Origin: Algirhabdus cladophorae
Lineage (GTDB): Bacteria > Pseudomonadota > Alphaproteobacteria > Rhodobacterales > Rhodobacteraceae
Direction: 5' to 3'
NCBI RefSeq assembly: GCF_044772865.1
Contig: NZ_CP173029.1
Coordinates: forward strand, 1,240,001-1,304,000
Length of the DNA: 64,000 nt
In this document: positions 8,726 to 17,251 of the stretch, in pieces
Layout of the letters: each line of letters starts with the position of its first letter
How positions within the stretch are numbered: position 1 is the first letter of the stretch
Program-made: the position numbers and the translations under genes
Notes under the pieces: model-generated
Seen by the model: only the letters and a program-made list of their open reading frames with translations
The model's database searches: none
Told to the model about the DNA's origin: nothing

Positions 8726-9337
8726 ATGCCAACTGTGCACGATATTGCTAAAGAGATCGTCGCCCGAGAAGGCGGCTATGTGAACGATCCCGATGATCCC
8801 GGCGGGGCGACGAACTATGGTGTGACCATTCATACCATGCGCCGCTTGGGGTTGGATTTGGATGGAAACGGCCGTGTTGGTATCTCGGACGTCAAAGCTT
8901 TGACCCGGGCACAAGCCACGGATATTTTCATCACTCATTATTTCGAAAAGCCGCGTTTGGCCGAGTTGCCGCAATCGCTGCACGCCAGTGCCTTTGATAT
9001 GTACGTCAATGCAGGGGGCAATGCGGTGAAGATCTTGCAACGGTTGTTGGTCAAGATGGGATACCCGCTTTCTGTGGACGGCGCGCTTGGGCCGCAATCC
9101 TTGGGGATTGCCCATCAGGCCTATCGTGCCGCACCAGATCACTTGAACGATGCCTACGGGATTGCGCGCCGCAATTACTATTACGCTTTGGCCGATTCCC
9201 GTCCCGCCAGTCGCAAATATGCCCGCTCGAAATCCGGAGGCAAAGGCGGTTGGATCAAACGGGCCGAGGAATTTATCGCGCCCAAATATCACCTCAGTTC
9301 AGCAGAACATAAAGCAAGGACAGCAAAATGGGCCTGA
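8726..9337 (+). CDS. GH108-type endolysin (holin-associated N-acetylmuramidase)
   Basis: The 203-residue protein has no signal peptide. It opens with a glycoside hydrolase 108 domain: catalytic Glu15 in REGGYVNDP, then DPDDPGGATNYG at 21-32. A small C-terminal peptidoglycan-binding domain lies at about 105-170. It would cut the glycan backbone once released into the periplasm by a holin. The next gene is a holin overlapping its 3' end by 10 bases. In Rhodobacter capsulatus, endolysin and holin genes used for release of the gene transfer agent lie away from the GTA structural cluster, and this pair matches that module. It lies between ccmE and ccmF, which are unrelated in function. Confidence 0.9.
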   Translation: MPTVHDIAKEIVAREGGYVNDPDDPGGATNYGVTIHTMRRLGLDLDGNGRVGISDVKALTRAQATDIFITHYFEKPRLAELPQSLHASAFDMYVNAGGNAVKILQRLLVKMGYPLSVDGALGPQSLGIAHQAYRAAPDHLNDAYGIARRNYYYALADSRPASRKYARSKSGGKGGWIKRAEEFIAPKYHLSSAEHKARTAKWA

Positions 9338-9903
9338 TGGATCGTTTGTTTTCAGTCGTATTTGGTGGGGGGCGCAATGTGATCGCCGAGACCGCCGAAG
9401 TTTTTCGCGTCAATTCCGACAAATTTGATGACCGCGCGTTTCATGTGCAATCTGCAGCGATGGCGCAATATGGGGCTGAATATGCCCATGCGCGGCAGGG
9501 ATGGTTTGATCGGTTTGTTGATGGGATCAATAGGATCCCGCGCCCTGCTATGGCCTTGGGCACATTGGGTTTGTTGGTGGCGGCCATGGTTGATCCCGTG
9601 TGGTTTGCCAGCCGGATGCAGGGAATTGCCTTGGTGCCAGAGCCGCTGTGGTGGCTGTTGGGTGCGATTGTCAGCTTTTATTTTGGGGCGCGGCATCAGG
9701 CCAAAGGGCAGGATTTTCAACGGTCTATTGCGCAGACGATGGCGCGGGTGCCTGAGGTCGTTGAAAACCTTGAAACCCTAAGTGCGACCCAAGCAACAAC
9801 ACCCGGTGTGGCCAAAACGGGCCATGATGCGGCCCTGACCCTTGCCGCAATTGACCCGCGTGGGAACGCAGCCCTTGCAGATTGGAAGCGATTGCGGGCC
9901 TAA
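9328..9903 (+). CDS. Holin of the GTA-release type (3TM family)
   Basis: The 191-residue protein has two clear membrane segments at about 73-95 and 104-121, plus a weaker hydrophobic N-terminus (1-13). The pattern fits the holin family described for gene-transfer-agent release in Rhodobacterales. The soluble part around 20-65 (ETAEVFRVNSDKFDDRAF) and the Gly-Ala-Arg-His motif after the last segment are typical. It would form inner-membrane lesions that let the upstream endolysin reach the wall. Its start overlaps the endolysin stop, so the two are translationally coupled. Confidence 0.88.
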   Translation: MGLMDRLFSVVFGGGRNVIAETAEVFRVNSDKFDDRAFHVQSAAMAQYGAEYAHARQGWFDRFVDGINRIPRPAMALGTLGLLVAAMVDPVWFASRMQGIALVPEPLWWLLGAIVSFYFGARHQAKGQDFQRSIAQTMARVPEVVENLETLSATQATTPGVAKTGHDAALTLAAIDPRGNAALADWKRLRA

Positions 9904-9985
9904 GCGCCTGCCAGCGTGAGGAAAAGTGCCGCAGGACGCGCAGTTGTGATTGGCCCGCGCGTCCCGACGCTCTATACCTTTGTTC

Positions 9986-11953
9986 ATGATAGTAGAACTC
10001 GGACACTTTGCCCTCATTCTGGCCTTTATGGTCGCTATTGCCCAAATGGTGGTGCCCATGATCGGTGCCCAAAAGGGGTGGGCCAGTTGGATGGGATTGG
10101 CCGAGCCTGCCGCCACTGTGCAGTTCTTGCTGACACTGTTTTCTTTTGCAGCACTGACCTATGCCTTTGTAGTGTCAGACTTTTCTTTGGCGGTTGTGAC
10201 GTCGAACAGTCACACGGCCAAGCCATTGATCTATAAAATTTCCGGCGTTTGGGGCAACCACGAGGGCAGTATGTTGTTGTGGATCCTGATCCTGACGCTG
10301 TTTGGGGCCATGGCTGCGTGGTTTGGTGGCAATCTGCCCCCAAGCCTGCGCGCGCGGGTGCTCAGCGTGCAATCCGCCATCGCCGTGGCGTTTTTTGCGT
10401 TTTTGCTGTTCACGTCGAACCCGTTTGATCGGCTTTTGGTGCCGCCCTTGGATGGGCAGGACCTGAACCCGTTGTTGCAAGATCCCGGTTTGGCCTTCCA
10501 TCCGCCGTTCCTGTATCTTGGCTATGTGGGGCTTTCGATGGCGTTCAGTTTTGCTGTGGCGGCTTTGATCGAAGGGCGCGTTGATGCTGCATGGGGCCGT
10601 TGGGTGCGCCCATGGACACTGGCGGCGTGGATCTTTTTGACCATTGGGATCGCGCTGGGGTCTTGGTGGGCCTACTACGAGCTGGGCTGGGGCGGCTTTT
10701 GGTTCTGGGATCCAGTGGAAAATGCCAGCTTTATGCCATGGCTTATCGCTGCGGCGTTGCTGCATTCGGCCATCGTGGTTGAAAAGCGCGAAGCACTTAA
10801 GGCATGGACCATCCTGCTCGCGATCTTGGCCTTTGGGTTCTCGCTGATCGGGGCGTTTATCGTGCGTTCCGGCGTGCTGACCTCGGTGCATGCATTTGCC
10901 AATGATCCCGAGCGTGGCGTCTATTTGTTGATCATCACTGGCGTGTTCATGGGCGGGGCTTTGCTGCTGTTCAGTCTGCGTGCCGGGGCTATGGAAGCCA
11001 AAGGCGTGTTCTCGCTGGTCAGTCGCGAAAGTGCGCTTGTCCTGAACAACATCCTGTTGGCTGTCAGTGCTTTGGTGGTCTTTGTCGGCACGATCTGGCC
11101 TTTGGTCGCGGAAATGCTGTTTGACCGTAAACTTAGCGTTGGACCACCGTTCTTTGATGCAGCCTTTGCGCCCTTTATGGTGGCCTTGGCTGTTGCATTG
11201 CCGCTTGGGTCATTGCTGCCATGGAAGCGGGCAAAATTGGGCCGTGTGGCCAAATCACTGATCCCGGCCTTGGTCTTTGCAATTGCGCTTATGGCGCTGG
11301 CCTTTGCCTTGCAAACGGGCCGATCCGCCCTTGGGCCTATTGGTCTGATGTTGGGGGCATGGCTGGTGGCTGCGACTGTGATTGAGTTGTGGCAACGCTC
11401 TGGCAAGGGGGGCAATCGCGTCGCGCGGCTGCGCGGTTTGCCTCGTGCAGACTGGGGCAAGGCAGTGGCTCATTCCGGCCTTGGCATAACGATCTTTGGT
11501 GTGGCTGCGATGATGGCTTGGCAGCAAGAAGATATTCGCGTGGCCGAGATTGGCGACCGGTTTGCCGTGGGCCAATTCGAGATCGAACTAAACAATGTGC
11601 GTCAAGAGCAGGGGCCAAACTACTTTACCACCGTGGCTGACATCGATGTCTGGCAAAACGACAAAATCATTGCTTATCTCACACCGGAAAAGCGCATGTA
11701 TCCGGTGGCCAATATGCCCACCACCGAGGCCGCGATCAAAAATGGCATCCTGCGCGACATTTATGTGGTGATCGGTGACCCACAGGTTGATGGCGGTTGG
11801 GCTGTGCGCACGTATATCAAACCCTTTGCCAATTGGATTTGGGCCGGGGCTATCATCATGTCTATTGGCGGTGGCTTGTCTCTGAGTGATCGGCGCTACC
11901 GTGTGGCCGCTGGTGCGCGCCGCGCGCCCAAAGACGCGGTGCCTGCAGAATGA
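9986..11953 (+). CDS. ccmF: Heme lyase subunit CcmF
   Basis: The 655-residue multi-spanning inner-membrane protein attaches heme from holo-CcmE to apocytochrome c together with CcmH. The tryptophan-rich heme-handling motif, GGFWFWDPVENASF, lies near residues 235-248. Many hydrophobic helices run through the protein, with a periplasmic C-terminal domain. The frame opens at 9950, but M-I-V-E-L-G-H-F at 9986 is the family's usual start; the ribosome site there is weak. The stop overlaps the ccmH start (ATGA). Confidence 0.95.
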   Translation: MIVELGHFALILAFMVAIAQMVVPMIGAQKGWASWMGLAEPAATVQFLLTLFSFAALTYAFVVSDFSLAVVTSNSHTAKPLIYKISGVWGNHEGSMLLWILILTLFGAMAAWFGGNLPPSLRARVLSVQSAIAVAFFAFLLFTSNPFDRLLVPPLDGQDLNPLLQDPGLAFHPPFLYLGYVGLSMAFSFAVAALIEGRVDAAWGRWVRPWTLAAWIFLTIGIALGSWWAYYELGWGGFWFWDPVENASFMPWLIAAALLHSAIVVEKREALKAWTILLAILAFGFSLIGAFIVRSGVLTSVHAFANDPERGVYLLIITGVFMGGALLLFSLRAGAMEAKGVFSLVSRESALVLNNILLAVSALVVFVGTIWPLVAEMLFDRKLSVGPPFFDAAFAPFMVALAVALPLGSLLPWKRAKLGRVAKSLIPALVFAIALMALAFALQTGRSALGPIGLMLGAWLVAATVIELWQRSGKGGNRVARLRGLPRADWGKAVAHSGLGITIFGVAAMMAWQQEDIRVAEIGDRFAVGQFEIELNNVRQEQGPNYFTTVADIDVWQNDKIIAYLTPEKRMYPVANMPTTEAAIKNGILRDIYVVIGDPQVDGGWAVRTYIKPFANWIWAGAIIMSIGGGLSLSDRRYRVAAGARRAPKDAVPAE

Positions 11954-12402
11954 AGTATCTTGCCCTTTGCCTATTGATGCTGTTGGCGGTGCCTGCGCTG
12001 GCCGTGCAGCCGGATGAAATTCTAGACGACCCGGTGCTGGAAGAACGGGCACGCGAGCTGTCCAAAGGCCTGCGATGCCTTGTGTGCCGCAACGAAAGTA
12101 TCGATGAAAGCAACGCAGAACTGGCCCGCGATTTGCGCCTTTTGGTGCGCGAACGTTTAGTGGCAGGCGACACAGATGCGCAGGCCATGGCGTTCATCGT
12201 GGACCGGTACGGAGAATACGTGTTGTTGAAACCGCAGTTGAACGGGTCGAACCTGGTGCTGTGGATCGCCGGGCCGCTGATGTTTTTGGCGGCCCTCGGC
12301 GTGGGTATTGTCTATGTGCGTGGACGTGCGGACACTGCGGGCCCCGAGGGGCTTAGTGACGACGAACAGGCACGCCTGACAGCGCTTTTGAAAGAAGACT
12401 AG
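11950..12402 (+). CDS. ccmH: Cytochrome c maturation thioredoxin-like protein CcmH (CcmL)
   Basis: The 150-residue protein has a signal peptide (about 1-18), the redox motif LRCLVC with Cys43 and Cys46, and one C-terminal membrane anchor at 101-123. It keeps the apocytochrome CXXCH cysteines reduced for CcmF. It overlaps ccmF by four bases. No ccmI follows; the next gene is an enoyl-CoA hydratase. Confidence 0.94.
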   Translation: MKYLALCLLMLLAVPALAVQPDEILDDPVLEERARELSKGLRCLVCRNESIDESNAELARDLRLLVRERLVAGDTDAQAMAFIVDRYGEYVLLKPQLNGSNLVLWIAGPLMFLAALGVGIVYVRGRADTAGPEGLSDDEQARLTALLKED

Positions 12403-12436
12403 GGCATTGACGTTCGGTTTCGCTTTCCCTTTGGGT

Positions 12437-12462
12437 TAAACAGTTTAGTTTAGTTCCGAACT
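12437..12462. promoter_or_regulatory. Two adjacent short dyads upstream of the enoyl-CoA hydratase
   Basis: TAAAC-A-GTTTA at 12437-12447 and AGTTC-C-GAACT at 12452-12462 are 11-base inverted repeats whose centres are 15 bases apart. They lie just upstream of the hydratase start. The first resembles AAAC-n-GTTT operators of fatty-acid regulators. No regulator gene is adjacent, so the role is a guess from position. Confidence 0.3.
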
Positions 12463-12497
12463 TAAGTTTGACCCACCAGCGACAGCAGGCCCAGATC

Positions 12498-13274
12498 ATG
12501 AATTACGAAACCATCCGTTTTAGCATCCATCACGACATCGCGACCATCAAGATGAACCGGCCTGAGGTGATGAACGCGCTCAATTCGCAGATGCGTGCCG
12601 AGATCACTCATGCGTTTCAAACCGCCAGTGATGAAGCGCGTGTTGCAGTGCTCACAGGGCAGGGCAAGGCGTTTTGTTCGGGCCAGGATCTGGGCGATGG
12701 GGGATCGGCTGCCAATTTGGATTTGGAACGCACTTTGCGTGACGAATACGTGCCGATGCTGAATGCGATTTACAATTGTGCTGTACCAACGATTTCTGCA
12801 GTGAACGGTCCTGCTGCGGGTGCGGGGGCGAACCTTGCCCTAGCCGCAGATGTGGTGATTGCCAGCGACAGTGCCTATTTCGTGCAGGCCTTTGCCAAAA
12901 TCGGACTGATTCCAGACGCTGGTGGCACGCATTTCCTGCCGCGCCAGATTGGTATGGCCAAAGCTATGGGTGCCTCGCTGTTTGCCGATAAAGTCAGCGC
13001 ACAACAAGCCAGCGATTGGGGAATGATTTGGGAAGCCGTGGCAGATGATGCGTTCAAAGACCATTGGTACGCCCGCGCTCTGCATTTGGCCAAAGGCCCG
13101 ACCCAGACGTTTGGGAACGTCAAAAAGGCGCTCAAGGCGACCTACGACAATACGCTGGAAGAACAACTGGCACTGGAGGCCAAACTGCAAGGCGACTGCG
13201 GACGCACGCGCGATTTCCGCGAAGGTGTTGTGTCCTTCCTAGAAAAACGCGCCCCCGATTTTCAAGGTCGGTAG
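12498..13274 (+). CDS. Enoyl-CoA hydratase/isomerase family protein
   Basis: The 258-residue crotonase-fold protein has oxyanion-hole segments GKAFCSGQDL and NGPAAGAGANLALAADVV. The Asp-rich loop and the GLIPDAGGTHFLPRQIG segment resemble phenylacetate-pathway isomerases (PaaG-like), but substrate cannot be fixed from sequence. The frame opens at 12468; the ATG at 12498 (MNYETIRF) gives the standard N-terminus. It is separated from ccmH by about 95 bases containing two small dyads, so it probably has its own promoter. Confidence 0.88.
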   Translation: MNYETIRFSIHHDIATIKMNRPEVMNALNSQMRAEITHAFQTASDEARVAVLTGQGKAFCSGQDLGDGGSAANLDLERTLRDEYVPMLNAIYNCAVPTISAVNGPAAGAGANLALAADVVIASDSAYFVQAFAKIGLIPDAGGTHFLPRQIGMAKAMGASLFADKVSAQQASDWGMIWEAVADDAFKDHWYARALHLAKGPTQTFGNVKKALKATYDNTLEEQLALEAKLQGDCGRTRDFREGVVSFLEKRAPDFQGR

Positions 13275-13393
13275 CTGGTTCGATCGCGTAAGTAGACCGT
13301 TTTGGAAACTTGCGCGACTGGTCTGGCTTTTTGCAGTCCAAAGGACGAGTGGTTCGTTCTGGGAATTTCTGACGTTGGAAAAGAGGTCAAAAG

Positions 13394-14302
13394 CTATTGC
13401 TGCCTAGCGCCCGATATCGCTGTTAGCGTTGTCTCGACCGACTGTAGGAAGGTCTGCCCTTCGACTGGATGAGCAAGGGGCGGGAAAACAACATTGTGTA
13501 ATCCAAGCTCACGGGTGATCGCAAATGCAGCGGCAGGTGGTTCGGCTTCCCAGATCAGGATTTGTGCGTTTTTTTCATCGACCAGCGTCACAAGGTCTGC
13601 GCGCTCGGCTTGTGTTGGCATGGCACCGGCGTCCCATTCGAGGGACGCGATGGACAGGCCGTGGCGCCGTGCGAAATATTGGTAGCGCGGGTGCGTTGCG
13701 ATGATGGCGATGTTCTGTAACCCACCTAGGGAAGCGACGGCAGTCTTGTCCAAGGCTTCAAGGTCGGTGCGCAAACGATCCAGTTGCGCCTCAACCTTAT
13801 CCGCCGGTGCGATCCCACGCGTGGTGATTGCAGCGGCAACTGCCTCGGCTTGCGCGATGGCCAGCATCGGGTCGAGCCAGGTATAGGATGCGGTGCCTTC
13901 ATGAGAGTGCTCTTGCCCTTCGCCGTGGCTGTGGGTGATGCTTTCGGTGCGGATAAACTGGTTTTCGATTTTGGCAGTTGTGTTCACGACCTTGGATCGT
14001 GGCAAAGACACGCGATCAATCCAGGTGGCAAAGCCTGCCCCATTCAGCAAAATCAGGTCAGCGGATTGGATGGCGCTGATATCTGCGATAGCGGGCCGCC
14101 AGAACGAGGGGTCAACATCCCTTGGCACAGGGAACACGACATCTGCGGCGTCCCCCACAAGACGTTGTGCGAAGTACTGCAGTGGATAGTTGACCGTGAC
14201 AATGGTTGGTCGGTCCTGTGCCAAGGCCGCACTCGCAGCAAGCAGGCTGAACAGCACAGCCAATGCAGATCTCAAAAGGGTCATAGTCATCAGCTTTGGC
14301 AA
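13394..14302 (-). CDS. ZnuA-like metal-binding periplasmic protein with altered ligand set
   Basis: The 302-residue protein has a signal peptide ending near Ala-Leu-Ala28 and the cluster A-I metal-binding-protein fold. The first His of the family (in D-P-H-D) is replaced in DPSFW at 64-68. The second (in P-H-x-W-L-D) is Tyr140 in ASYTWLDP. His204 (THPRYQYF) and an acidic residue near 252-254 (WEAEP) remain. A His-rich loop HSHGEGQEHSHEG at 124-136 is kept. It is the last gene of a six-gene operon and overlaps the preceding gene by 13 bases. It probably binds a transition metal such as zinc, but no ZnuB/ZnuC permease is here. The next 119 bases downstream hold no clear terminator. Confidence 0.82.
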   Translation of the reverse strand: MPKLMTMTLLRSALAVLFSLLAASAALAQDRPTIVTVNYPLQYFAQRLVGDAADVVFPVPRDVDPSFWRPAIADISAIQSADLILLNGAGFATWIDRVSLPRSKVVNTTAKIENQFIRTESITHSHGEGQEHSHEGTASYTWLDPMLAIAQAEAVAAAITTRGIAPADKVEAQLDRLRTDLEALDKTAVASLGGLQNIAIIATHPRYQYFARRHGLSIASLEWDAGAMPTQAERADLVTLVDEKNAQILIWEAEPPAAAFAITRELGLHNVVFPPLAHPVEGQTFLQSVETTLTAISGARQQ

Positions 14303-14637
14303 CTGCGGGCGATATCGTCGGGGGTCACGATCCAGTAATTGTCGTGGCTGCCCGTGTCGACTTCGACAACCAACCCCCCGGAATGATCGACGCTGTCGAG
14401 TGGAATAGGGAGCGTGCCATCCTCGTTGATCGGCAGTGTCAGCAAAAGGTCGTTGTTGCCATCCAGCACCCGAACATCCGCAAGCATCACAGGGTTGCCG
14501 TTCGAAAACTTGGCCTCAACTGTGACGGTTTCACAATCCGAGGACGCAAAAACCGTCATCTGATGTGCGGCCGCAAGGGTGGGGGCGGCGACACATGCAA
14601 AGGCCAAAGCAAGCCGGCGGATCACTGGCCTGTCCAT
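14290..14637 (-). CDS. Small exported NikL-like protein, predicted mature N-terminal histidine
   Basis: The 115-residue protein has a signal peptide likely cut at Ala-Ala-Ala24, leaving His25 (HQMTVFA) as the first residue of the mature protein. The rest looks like a small beta-sandwich (EAKFSNGNPV, VRVLDGNNDL) resembling NikL-type accessory domains of nickel/cobalt ECF transporters. Two cysteines (Cys35 and Cys113) could form a disulfide. It overlaps both neighbours, so it is co-translated with the DUF4198 and ZnuA-like genes. A role in periplasmic metal binding is inferred. Confidence 0.65.
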   Translation of the reverse strand: MDRPVIRRLALAFACVAAPTLAAAHQMTVFASSDCETVTVEAKFSNGNPVMLADVRVLDGNNDLLLTLPINEDGTLPIPLDSVDHSGGLVVEVDTGSHDNYWIVTPDDIARSCQS

Positions 14638-15401
14638 TCTTCAAAGTGGACCCAGATCACAGCGCCAAGTTCCACAGCCTTTTCTTTGCCTGAACCTTCT
14701 TCGGTCAAGGTATAGTCGGCAGTGTTGAGGGCCGCAAAACCCCACCAACCATCAGAGGGCGGTGCATAGGTGAACACGCCAGCGGCGTCGGCTTTGACGG
14801 TTTGAGTGATCATCAACTCGTCTGGCACTGTTGCACCGGCACCGTCATTGAAGAACTCGACCTCGACCTCTGCATAAGGAACAGGTTCACTGTCCATCTT
14901 CACGATACCTTGGAACACATTGTGCTCCCACAAACCAAATGGCTTGGATAGCGGCACGATTTCGGTTTTGAGGCCCAGTTCGGTATCCCAACCTTCGTCA
15001 TCGCCATAGGCGGTCACATAAGTTTTGGTGTAATGGATGATGAAGGCATCTTCGGCGGGTTCCCAATAGGGCTGGGGTTCCATGGTGAAAATATAGGTGC
15101 CGGGACGCTCAAGCTGGTAGCTGAGTGTGTAACCCTGATCGTCCATAATGGTTTCGCTTTGCAATTCGCCCAGCAGGTCCGTGGTGGTGCCCTCATAGGT
15201 CACAGCAAAGGATACAGGCGTGTCCAGCATCATACCGTCCATCTCGAACGGATGGGAAAATGACATCGTAAGGTCTACACTGCGGCCATCTTGCTGACTG
15301 ATCATGGGATCATTTGGAATGATCATACCGTAGTGGGCCAAAACAGGCGTCGCTGCGATAAGGCTGGCAAAGGATGCAGTAAGTAGAAGGTGGCGGTACA
15401 T
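14622..15401 (-). CDS. DUF4198 (NikK-like) periplasmic metal-binding protein
   Basis: The 259-residue exported protein has a signal peptide likely cut after Val-Leu-Ala22, making His23 (HYGMIIP) the mature N-terminus. DUF4198/NikK proteins associate with nickel and cobalt uptake and usually begin with a metal-binding His. Further histidines (FSHPFEMD, FIIHYTKTY, LWEHNVF) could complete a site. The C-terminal part holds a CopC/Ig-like segment (YAEVEVEFFNDG). It overlaps the next gene by 16 bases and starts 15 bases after the permease stop. The metal it handles is not determined by sequence. Confidence 0.8.
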   Translation of the reverse strand: MYRHLLLTASFASLIAATPVLAHYGMIIPNDPMISQQDGRSVDLTMSFSHPFEMDGMMLDTPVSFAVTYEGTTTDLLGELQSETIMDDQGYTLSYQLERPGTYIFTMEPQPYWEPAEDAFIIHYTKTYVTAYGDDEGWDTELGLKTEIVPLSKPFGLWEHNVFQGIVKMDSEPVPYAEVEVEFFNDGAGATVPDELMITQTVKADAAGVFTYAPPSDGWWGFAALNTADYTLTEEGSGKEKAVELGAVIWVHFEEWTGQ

Positions 15402-15416
15402 AAGACCTCCTGTTGT

Positions 15417-16586
15417 TCAAGATCCAAGGGCAAGCAACCAGCCCACCCAACTTTCGGCATTGCGTGACACGATCGCAGTGCCAAGTGCCGCAAAAAGTGC
15501 AGATACAGATAGTAATGTAATTGTTTCCGCCGACAAGAGCCGCAGGACCATCCCGCGCCGTGCGCCAAGTTTGACCGCTGTCGCGATCTCCTTGGCACGC
15601 AATCGGTAGCTGAGAAACACCGCCAGCCCGATAGCTGCAAAGGCCGCGATGGCGATAATCAACGTGACCACATCCAACAGGGATTTGATCCGGAATATTC
15701 GGTCCACAAGACCTTGGATCACGCCAGACGGTGCGATCAACTGACTTGGGTTTTCGCTGTCCAAATAGCGCCCCTTCAGGATCGTGGCTGAACGGGCATC
15801 ATTGGGGACGAGGATCACGGCGGAGGTTGGAAAGCTGTCTTGGCTGCCATGAAAATGGAAGCTGTCGATATTGTCATCGGTGATGCGCTGATACTGTACT
15901 ACAGCGGCGTTGGACAGGTTTGCTGTGCCTGTCGCTACATCGGTTGCGGTCACCACGTCTTCGTGTCCATGACCAATCCCCTGAATGACCCATGCGGTTT
16001 TGATATCGACAAAAATCGCTTGATCATCGGGTGAATTGGTCGGGGCAAGAACACCGACGATCGGCATCTCAAGCGGATAGACCCCATCCAGATCAAACAG
16101 GTTTTCTGGCGATGACACCAGAGTGTCACCGACACCTTTGCCAAGGTCAGCCGCCACGTCTGCGCCGATCACAGCATCCCCAAGAATTGAAAGGCTGCGC
16201 CCCTGCGCCAAGGTTAGATTGCGGAATTCGAAGTAGTCCAGTGATGTGCCAACAATCCGAAAGCCGCCAGATGAAAACGCCGAATGAATGGGGATCGGGA
16301 TCGCAAGGCCACTGTCCCAAACGGTTTCGACATCGGCCATGGTAACTGGATCTGGGCGTTCGTCCGAAAAATAGAGCGCGGCCATGGTCAGGTCCAATTG
16401 TGACCCGCGACTTCCCAGCAAAAGTGGCGTCGCATCGCCACGGGCAACAAGCGCGCGTTCGCTTGTCGAAAGCAAGATTTGCGTCGCAATCGGCACGAAC
16501 ATAATCAGTGCTGCCACCAGCGTCAGGACAAGGCTGCGGCCCCAGTGATAGCGCAAATAGGCGAAGGCCAGAAAAAGCGCGTTCAT
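15417..16586 (-). CDS. FtsX/MacB-type ABC transporter permease
   Basis: The 389-residue protein has one N-terminal membrane segment (16-40), a large periplasmic domain (about 41-300), and C-terminal helices near 303-328 and 353-375, the MacB/LolC/FtsX plan. The periplasmic domain contains two His pairs, IGHGHED at 204-210 and SFHFHGSQD at 242-250, suggesting metal binding. Permeases of this class do not normally import across the membrane; they move lipoproteins or drive periplasmic partners. FtsX-type ABC loci linked to zinc have been described in Pseudomonas and Vibrio, and this may be a relative. It overlaps the ATPase gene by four bases. Confidence 0.86.
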   Translation of the reverse strand: MNALFLAFAYLRYHWGRSLVLTLVAALIMFVPIATQILLSTSERALVARGDATPLLLGSRGSQLDLTMAALYFSDERPDPVTMADVETVWDSGLAIPIPIHSAFSSGGFRIVGTSLDYFEFRNLTLAQGRSLSILGDAVIGADVAADLGKGVGDTLVSSPENLFDLDGVYPLEMPIVGVLAPTNSPDDQAIFVDIKTAWVIQGIGHGHEDVVTATDVATGTANLSNAAVVQYQRITDDNIDSFHFHGSQDSFPTSAVILVPNDARSATILKGRYLDSENPSQLIAPSGVIQGLVDRIFRIKSLLDVVTLIIAIAAFAAIGLAVFLSYRLRAKEIATAVKLGARRGMVLRLLSAETITLLSVSALFAALGTAIVSRNAESWVGWLLALGS

Positions 16587-17251
16587 CCATCGGCCCCTTG
16601 TCGAAACTCAGCAAAATCAAGGACGCGTTCGAACCTTGGCAGCAATTCGTGATCATGGGTCACGGCCAAAACGGCAGCCCCTGCTTGGCTGGCTTGTTCA
16701 AACAGCAAATCAAGGATGCGTGCCTTGCTTTCTGGGTCAAGGTTGCCGGTCGCTTCATCCGACAGGATCAATTTTGGCTGGGTGACCAAGGCCCGGCAAA
16801 TGGCGACGCGCTGTTGTTCCCCTTGGCTCAGCGCGCCAGGATGACGGTCCAGTTTGTCACCAATCCCACAGGCTGTGGCCAAGGCATCGGCGCGGTCGCG
16901 GGCCTCGTCATTCAGGGTTAAGGCTGGCGTTATGCGGTAGGGGTAGAGGATGTTTTGGCGCGCGGACAGATACTCCAACAGCGCGAAATCCTGAAACACA
17001 AAGCCAATCGTGCTGGCCCGAAAATTACGGCGCTCAACTTCGGACAACGTGGCGACATCAGTGCCCGCCACATTGATACGGCCCGTCTGCGGGGTCAGGA
17101 TGCCCGCGATCAGATTCAAAAGTGTGGTTTTACCGCTGCCACTGGGGCCGACAATGGCTAGGCGTTCGCGGTCGTGCAGCTCGAACGCGGGAACGTTTAG
17201 CCCAAAACTGGTCGCAATATAGCGAAAGTTGAGATTTTCAATTCTGATCAT
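16583..17251 (-). CDS. ABC transporter ATP-binding protein, LolD/MacB type
   Basis: The 222-residue ATPase has Walker A GPSGSGKT at 35-42, signature LSQGEQQR, Walker B LILSDEAT and switch His in AVTHDHE. It is a stand-alone nucleotide-binding subunit that pairs with the permease encoded directly downstream; the genes overlap (ATGA). Its start overlaps the stop of the NTF2-like gene (TGATG). It supplies energy to the metal-associated complex encoded by this operon. Confidence 0.94.
   Translation of the reverse strand: MIRIENLNFRYIATSFGLNVPAFELHDRERLAIVGPSGSGKTTLLNLIAGILTPQTGRINVAGTDVATLSEVERRNFRASTIGFVFQDFALLEYLSARQNILYPYRITPALTLNDEARDRADALATACGIGDKLDRHPGALSQGEQQRVAICRALVTQPKLILSDEATGNLDPESKARILDLLFEQASQAGAAVLAVTHDHELLPRFERVLDFAEFRQGADG

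Noticed and set aside
8640..8726. CtrA site (TTAA-N7-TTAA) before the endolysin
   Set aside because: Only one TTAA half is present, so direct CtrA binding is not supported here.
8726..9903. Remnant or complete prophage
   Set aside because: Only the lysis pair is present, with no capsid, portal, terminase, integrase or attachment site nearby; a GTA-type lysis cassette is a better fit.
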